Assembly: GCA_021846945.1 (NCBI GenBank)
Contig: JAJZVZ010000027.1
Span: 1 to 38,213, forward strand
Source: Acidobacteriota bacterium
GTDB taxonomy: Bacteria; Acidobacteriota; Terriglobia; Terriglobales; Acidobacteriaceae
Direction: 5' to 3'
Length of the DNA: 38,213 nucleotides
The notes under the pieces: model-generated
Database searches by the model: none
What the model saw: only the letters and a program-made list of their open reading frames with translations
Told to the model about the DNA's origin: nothing
Translations under genes and position numbers: made by a program
Shown here: one piece after another, positions 34,050 to 38,213 of the stretch
Numbering within the stretch: position 1 is the first letter of the stretch
Layout of the letters: each line of letters opens with the position of its first letter

Positions 34050-34595
34050 CTACCTGAGCAGCAGAGCCGACACCGCTGAAACAATGCCGCCAAATGAAAA
34101 GAACATCCCGAAATACCAATAGACCGGGCTGCGCGTCAGCAGAGTGACCGACGTGACGACGAGGCCGATCTCCAGCAGCGCCTCGGCCAGATCGAAGCGG
34201 CCCGCGCGCGCCTCGGCCTGTTCGACCTTGACTTCAAACGCTTCGGCCTTCTGTTGCTCGTCCTTCAGATCGCCTGCCCATTTGGCCTCGTGAGCCGCAT
34301 AGGATTTTGCAATCTTGTTAGCGGCCCCCTTGTCGGCCGGATTCATCACGCTGAGCAGATTGGCGGCCAGCGCTGTGTCGCTGGCGCGAATCTTGTGTGC
34401 CTGGTAGTAGTTCCACTGATCCGTGGCCTTGTTCTGGTTGAGCACAGCATCCGTGTGCGCGCGGTGGCCCAGCACGGTGGTGATGGCCACCAGCACCGCC
34501 AGCACGCTCATGGTGAAGGCAACCGGGCGCATCGCCGATTCATGCGCGCCGTGCTCGGCGTGCTCCTGCAGTTCGTGGGCTTCGTTGGCTTCCAT
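34050..34595 (-). CDS. DUF4337 membrane protein
   Basis: The 181-residue protein starts with an acidic helix (ANEAHELQEHAEHGAHES), then a membrane span (VAFTMSVLAVLVAITTVLG). A long helical periplasmic or cytoplasmic domain follows (KATDQWNYYQAHKIRASDTA; EAKWAGDLKDEQQKAEAFEV), then two C-terminal spans (EALLEIGLVVTSVTLL; YWYFGMFFSFGGIVSAVSAL). This is the DUF4337 layout. The function of the family is unknown. It is separate from cysS by about 45 bases on the same strand. Confidence 0.8.
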   Translation of the reverse strand: MEANEAHELQEHAEHGAHESAMRPVAFTMSVLAVLVAITTVLGHRAHTDAVLNQNKATDQWNYYQAHKIRASDTALAANLLSVMNPADKGAANKIAKSYAAHEAKWAGDLKDEQQKAEAFEVKVEQAEARAGRFDLAEALLEIGLVVTSVTLLTRSPVYWYFGMFFSFGGIVSAVSALLLR

Positions 34596-34640
34596 GGGGA
34601 CGACCTCTCGGCAGAATTTGAAATGAAGTGATTCTCGCTT

Positions 34641-36119
34641 CTATTTCCGTTTCCAGCGCACGCCGTCCTTCGAGTCTTCAATCACGATGCCTTTCGCCAC
34701 CAGCTCGTTGCGAATCTGATCGGCGCGGGCAAAATTGCGCTGCCTCTTGGCCTGCGTACGCTCGGCCACGAGAGCTTCGACAGCCTCATCAGTGAGTGAT
34801 TGGCGCGCCAGCAGTTCGGGAGCCGCGTCGGCTATGCGGCCGGCTTGCTTGGCCCACTCCAAGGCGCGGCGGGTGGGCTCTGCGTCGTGATCCTCAATCA
34901 CGTCGAAGACCGCGTCGAAGCTCGCCAGCACCGCGAGGATGGCGTCGCGGTCGGAGGCGAGCAACTGCCCCTGGTCGATGGCCGTGTTGGCAGTGCGGAC
35001 GAGGTCGAAGATCGGCGCGCGGGCCTCGGCGGTGTTCAGGTCATTAGCGAGAGCGGCCATGTAATCCACCTGCGCCTGCTGCGCCGCGGCCTGCAGCACG
35101 GGGTTGCCGCCGGACGCAAAATTGCCCTCCATGAGGCGCTGGCGAAACGTCCGCAGCCGGTCAATGGCGTTGGTGGCTTCGGTCAGGCCGTCGAAGGTGA
35201 AGTTGAGCTGGTGCCGGTAGGGAACCGAGATCAGCGCCAGCCGGATGGCCGAAGCCTTGTAGCCCTTCAGCAGCAGGTCGCGCAGAGTAAAGAAGTTGCC
35301 CTCGCTCTTCGACATCTTGCGCCCGTCCACCAGCAGGAACCGGACGTGCATCCAGTGCCGCGCGAACGGCTTATGTGTCGCCGTCTCGCTCTGCGCAATC
35401 TCGTTCTCGTGGTGCGGGAACATCAGGTCTTCGCCGCCGGCGTGCAGGTCGAAGCTATCGCCCAGGTACTCCATCGCCATCGCCGAGCACTCGATATGCC
35501 ACCCCGGCCGGCCGCGGCCGATGGGCGTCTCCCACGAGGTTTCGCCGGGCTTGGCGGCCTTCCAAAGCGCAAAGTCGCGGGCCGAGTCCTTTTCGTACTC
35601 ATCCACATCCACGCGGGCGCCGTCTTCCATGCCGCTCAGGTCCTTCTTGCTCAGCTTGCCGTAGGCTGGGAAGGCGGAGAGGCGAAAGTACCAGGAGCCG
35701 TCCTCGGTTTGGTAGGCAGCGCCTGCTGCGGCCAGTTTCTGGATCAGCTCAACCATGCGGGGGATGTGCTCGGTGGCGCGAGCCAGTTGCTCGGGCCGCT
35801 CGATCCTGAGGGATTCGAGATCCTCGAAGAACGCCTGCTCGTACCTGGCCGTGTACTCGCCGATCGCGACGCCGGCCTCGGAGGCGTTGCGAATGATCTT
35901 ATCGTCCACGTCGGTGATGTTCATGACGTGGCGCAGGGGTACGCCGGTGAGCTTCAGGTAGCGGCGCAGCAAGTCGATCTGCAGGAACGTGCGGAAGTTG
36001 CCGATGTGACCGTAATCGTAGACCGTAGGACCGCAGGCGTACATGCGCAGGGCTTTGCCGTCTGACGGCGCAAGCGGATCGAGTTGCCCGGTAAGAGTAT
36101 TAAAGAGGCGGAGCGTCAT
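34641..36119 (-). CDS. cysS: Cysteinyl-tRNA synthetase CysS
   Basis: CysS charges tRNA-Cys with cysteine. The 492-residue enzyme has the HIGH-type motif HIGN at 38-41 (YDYGHIGNFRT) and KMSKS at 268-272. The zinc ligands are Cys29, Cys211, His236 and Glu240 (MYACGPT; IECSAMA; PHHENE). The start is the ATG at 36119, where the conserved sequence (MTLRLFNTLTGQLDPLAPSD) begins; the open frame extends further upstream without family similarity. It is a single housekeeping gene, about the length of E. coli CysS. Confidence 0.97.
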   Translation of the reverse strand: MTLRLFNTLTGQLDPLAPSDGKALRMYACGPTVYDYGHIGNFRTFLQIDLLRRYLKLTGVPLRHVMNITDVDDKIIRNASEAGVAIGEYTARYEQAFFEDLESLRIERPEQLARATEHIPRMVELIQKLAAAGAAYQTEDGSWYFRLSAFPAYGKLSKKDLSGMEDGARVDVDEYEKDSARDFALWKAAKPGETSWETPIGRGRPGWHIECSAMAMEYLGDSFDLHAGGEDLMFPHHENEIAQSETATHKPFARHWMHVRFLLVDGRKMSKSEGNFFTLRDLLLKGYKASAIRLALISVPYRHQLNFTFDGLTEATNAIDRLRTFRQRLMEGNFASGGNPVLQAAAQQAQVDYMAALANDLNTAEARAPIFDLVRTANTAIDQGQLLASDRDAILAVLASFDAVFDVIEDHDAEPTRRALEWAKQAGRIADAAPELLARQSLTDEAVEALVAERTQAKRQRNFARADQIRNELVAKGIVIEDSKDGVRWKRK

Positions 36120-36331
36120 CAGTCGATCGTCTTGCCGCAAATGTAATTGAAACAGGCAGTTTGCGGTCATGTTGATTGTAACAGCGATGGATTCCGGACG
36201 ACGCACTGAAGCGCTGCTGGGTGAATCGCGTCCATCATTCCCGAATCGGGAGAGAAAACGCACTTGTGTAACATCCTGATTCCTATTTGTGGTGATCGCG
36301 CCAAGCAACCTGGGCCGGGATGCCACCATCA

Positions 36332-36344
36332 GTTATCAGATAAC
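36332..36344. promoter_or_regulatory. Perfect palindrome GTTATC-A-GATAAC upstream of the barrel gene
   Basis: The 13-base sequence is two exact 6-base arms around a central A. It lies 41 bases before the ATG at 36385 and between two divergent genes (cysS and the barrel protein), where a regulator would act on either. No family match is known to me. Confidence 0.4.
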
Positions 36345-36384
36345 AAAAGGGCCCGCCTCTTGAGCGGCCGGAATGGAGGCTCTA

Positions 36385-36921
36385 ATGGCAGGTTTGCGCT
36401 TATCTTTGCGCATCTTCTTTCTGATGCTTTGCTCCGTGGCGCTTCTCGCTTCTCCCGTAATAGCGCGGGGTGCCGACAATGACGCGTTCTTCGGCTACAG
36501 CCGCCTCGGAAGTGATGCGTTTTATCCCAACGTGGGAGGCCTGAACGGTTGGGAGGCTGCCCTTCATATTCACCTGGCGCCATTCGTCGGCGTTGAAGGC
36601 GACGTGGCCCAATATGGCATTGGGGCAAACTCGACCATACCGCGTACAACAACCGTTCTTTTCGGGCCGCGCGTCACCGTTGGTCTTGCAGGCTTTCATG
36701 TGTTCGCCCACGGCCTGGTTGGCATCGCCCACTCCGCCAACAGCGCTGGACCGCCGATTTCAGACACCAATTTTGCGGATGCGATTGGCGGCGGATTGGA
36801 CGTGCCCATCCTGCCGTTTTTTGCGTGGCGCTTTGCCGGCGATTATCTCGATGCGCCTTCGCAGTCTCCGCCGGGCGGCACGCACGCGCGCTTCAGCACA
36901 GGACTTGTCTTCCGATTTTAG
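36385..36921 (+). CDS. Small outer-membrane beta-barrel protein
   Basis: The 178-residue protein has a signal peptide (LRLSLRIFFLMLCSVALLAS, then PVIARGAD). A series of amphipathic strands typical of an OmpA-like 8-stranded barrel follows (AALHIHLAPFVGVEGDVAQY; VTVGLAGFHVFAHGLVGIAH), ending in Phe (FSTGLVFRF), the outer-membrane insertion signal. GGAGG precedes the ATG at 36385 by five bases. The role is unknown; such proteins are common in acidobacteria and often serve in surface structure. Confidence 0.75.
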   Translation: MAGLRLSLRIFFLMLCSVALLASPVIARGADNDAFFGYSRLGSDAFYPNVGGLNGWEAALHIHLAPFVGVEGDVAQYGIGANSTIPRTTTVLFGPRVTVGLAGFHVFAHGLVGIAHSANSAGPPISDTNFADAIGGGLDVPILPFFAWRFAGDYLDAPSQSPPGGTHARFSTGLVFRF

Positions 36922-37371
36922 TTCCTGATGATGAGCGGATCGATTTTTGCGGATCGGGTATTGCGCTCTGCCTCGACTCCGCTCAAATTCTCTCCGTGCC
37001 CTGCCGCGATGGAGCTGTTCTCCTGTCAACGGAAGGACCAGTGACCCGGTCGATGCCGGTGCGCCAGTCCTCCGGACTGTCAGCGCATTCCTCAGTTCTG
37101 TATGGCTATGCAGATGTTTTGAGCCTTGCGGCGCAGTTCGCTTCCGCCGCCTGTCTTACGTTCGTAAGCTCCCAGGGTGACTGAGCAGTAACGTGCCTTT
37201 TGCGGTCCGTTCTGATTCGCCTTGGCTCTTACCGGTTTGACCCCTTCAGGAAACTTACTTACCATGAAATAAGATATTTTTCCTCGGCCAAACGGAGCTC
37301 TATTGCCCTGACGGGCGGCCCGGTATGGCGGATTGAATCGGCTCGCCGTGGCGGGCCTGGAAGGCGAAACG
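36922..37371 (+). promoter_or_regulatory. Upstream region of trigger factor with promoter candidate
   Basis: No gene is credible here. TTGACC (37237-37242) and TACCAT (37260-37265) are 17 bases apart, placing a start near 37272 and a 5' leader of about 100 bases before the TTG start of trigger factor. GCGGATCG occurs twice near 36936-36957. I see no clear terminator for the barrel gene. Confidence 0.45.
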
Positions 37372-38213
37372 TTGAGCTCTACCGGCACACTCGAGAATCA
37401 TCCCCAACCTCAATCGGCCGAAACCGCGGCTGAGCAGGAAGTCCACGATCACGCGCAGGAAGGCCACAATCACGAACATTCCCACCAGCATGGCCCGGTG
37501 CTGAATCCTGAATGCACCCGCGAGCTGGTGCTTGACATCCCCGCTGAAGAGGTTTCGAAAGCCTATCGAACCGTTACCGGAAGCTTCAGGAAGTACGCGA
37601 AGATTCCCGGCTTTCGCCCGGGTAAGGTGCCGGAGTCGGTCATCAAGCGCCGTTTTGCCGCTGAGATTCGCAAAGAAGTTATCGATGATCTGCTGCCGGC
37701 GCGCTTCAATCAGGCCGTGAATGAACTGGGTGTGCGTCCCGTGGGCCAGCCTCAGGTGACTGAGCTGACCGTCGAGGATGGCGCGCCCCTGCATGTGAAG
37801 GCGGTCTTCGAGTTTCTCGTCGATTTCTCCATTGACGGCTATCGGGATGTGACGGTTGAGAAGCCTCCGGTGGAAGTGACCGAAGAGGAGTTCCGGCACG
37901 AGATCGAGCAGTTGCGCGAATCGCGCGCCACCGTCGAGCCGGTCGAAGAGGATCGCCCGCTGGTGGATGGCGACTGGGCGCAGATATCCTATAAGGGACA
38001 GATCGACGGCGATGATGCCGCGGACCCGATTTCCGGAGAAGATGCGCTACTCGAGATCGGCGGCAGGGATACGGTTGCGGCATTCACTGAAGCTCTGCGC
38101 GGCGCCAAGCCTGGACAGGAACTGAAGGCCGAGGTCATCTATCCCGCCGATTATGGCGAGGCCCGGCTGGCTGGCAAACCCGTCAGCTACGAGATCACGG
38201 TCAAAGGTATCAA
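37372..38213 (+). CDS. tig: Trigger factor (N-terminal part, cut by right edge)
   Basis: Trigger factor is the ribosome-bound chaperone and prolyl isomerase at the exit tunnel. From the TTG at 37372, which has GGAAGG seven bases upstream, the visible 280 residues show the ribosome-binding domain with its signature GFRPGKVP (IPGFRPGKVPESVIKRRF). The start of the isomerase domain follows (DWAQISYKGQI; LEIGGRDTVAAFTEALRGAK). The N-terminus carries an extra His-rich stretch with seven histidines between residues 25 and 40 (HDHAQEGHNHEHSHQH), not found in E. coli. The gene continues beyond the window. Confidence 0.93.
   Translation, partial: MSSTGTLENHPQPQSAETAAEQEVHDHAQEGHNHEHSHQHGPVLNPECTRELVLDIPAEEVSKAYRTVTGSFRKYAKIPGFRPGKVPESVIKRRFAAEIRKEVIDDLLPARFNQAVNELGVRPVGQPQVTELTVEDGAPLHVKAVFEFLVDFSIDGYRDVTVEKPPVEVTEEEFRHEIEQLRESRATVEPVEEDRPLVDGDWAQISYKGQIDGDDAADPISGEDALLEIGGRDTVAAFTEALRGAKPGQELKAEVIYPADYGEARLAGKPVSYEITVKGI

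Noticed and set aside
34800..36065. A 421-codon plus-strand frame opposite cysS
   Set aside because: Antisense to cysS; composition and lack of motifs show it is a shadow.

Overview
The window looks like a GC-rich bacterial chromosome segment. My best guess is an acidobacterium (Acidobacteriota, Terriglobia-like). This rests on how the trigger factor with a His-rich N-terminus, the DUF4337 protein, the complete isc operon and the N-terminally extended YraN look to me from memory; no search was run, so the assignment is tentative.

Layout. (1) Positions 1-7858 (minus strand) hold a complete type I-C CRISPR-Cas locus, cas3-cas5-cas8c-cas7-cas4-cas1-cas2, then a leader and the first repeat of an array that runs off the left edge. 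(2) About 8050-14394 is an accessory stretch. It has a decayed tyrosine recombinase, a small frameshifted gene, several unknown or winged-helix regulatory genes, a winged-helix gene with a dyad over its ribosome-binding site, an excisionase-like gene and an intact tyrosine recombinase. The recombinase lies next to the 3' end of a tRNA-Val(GAC) gene (14395-14471), the classic arrangement of an element integrated at a tRNA. The CRISPR-Cas locus lies on the element side of that tRNA. (3) 14665-15618 encodes a CtaA/COX15-like membrane protein. (4) 15865-19560 is a second, more AT-rich accessory block: a RusA-like protein, a three-gene operon of small unknown proteins, an IS1595/ISXO2-type transposase with a near-consensus promoter, two very small plus-strand genes tucked around it, and a two-gene unknown operon. 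(5) 19762-25197 holds a secreted glutaminyl cyclase, a metallothionein-like peptide followed directly by an ECF sigma factor with a cysteine-rich tail, a GH3 beta-glucosidase, a CDP-alcohol phosphatidyltransferase and a small CxxC protein.

(6) 25340-31666 is a complete isc operon in the order iscR-iscS-iscU-iscA-hscB-hscA-fdx-iscX, with an IscR-like dyad in its promoter. (7) 31701-38213 is housekeeping: YraN, a class III aminotransferase, a DUF4337 membrane protein, CysS, a small outer-membrane barrel and the start of trigger factor (cut by the right edge).

The genes work together mainly in three units. The cas genes form an adaptation and interference system that feeds the array beyond the left edge. 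The isc genes form one Fe-S assembly pathway under their own regulator. The metallothionein/sigma pair looks like a compact metal- or redox-responsive circuit with no separate anti-sigma gene, and it is the most unusual combination I see.
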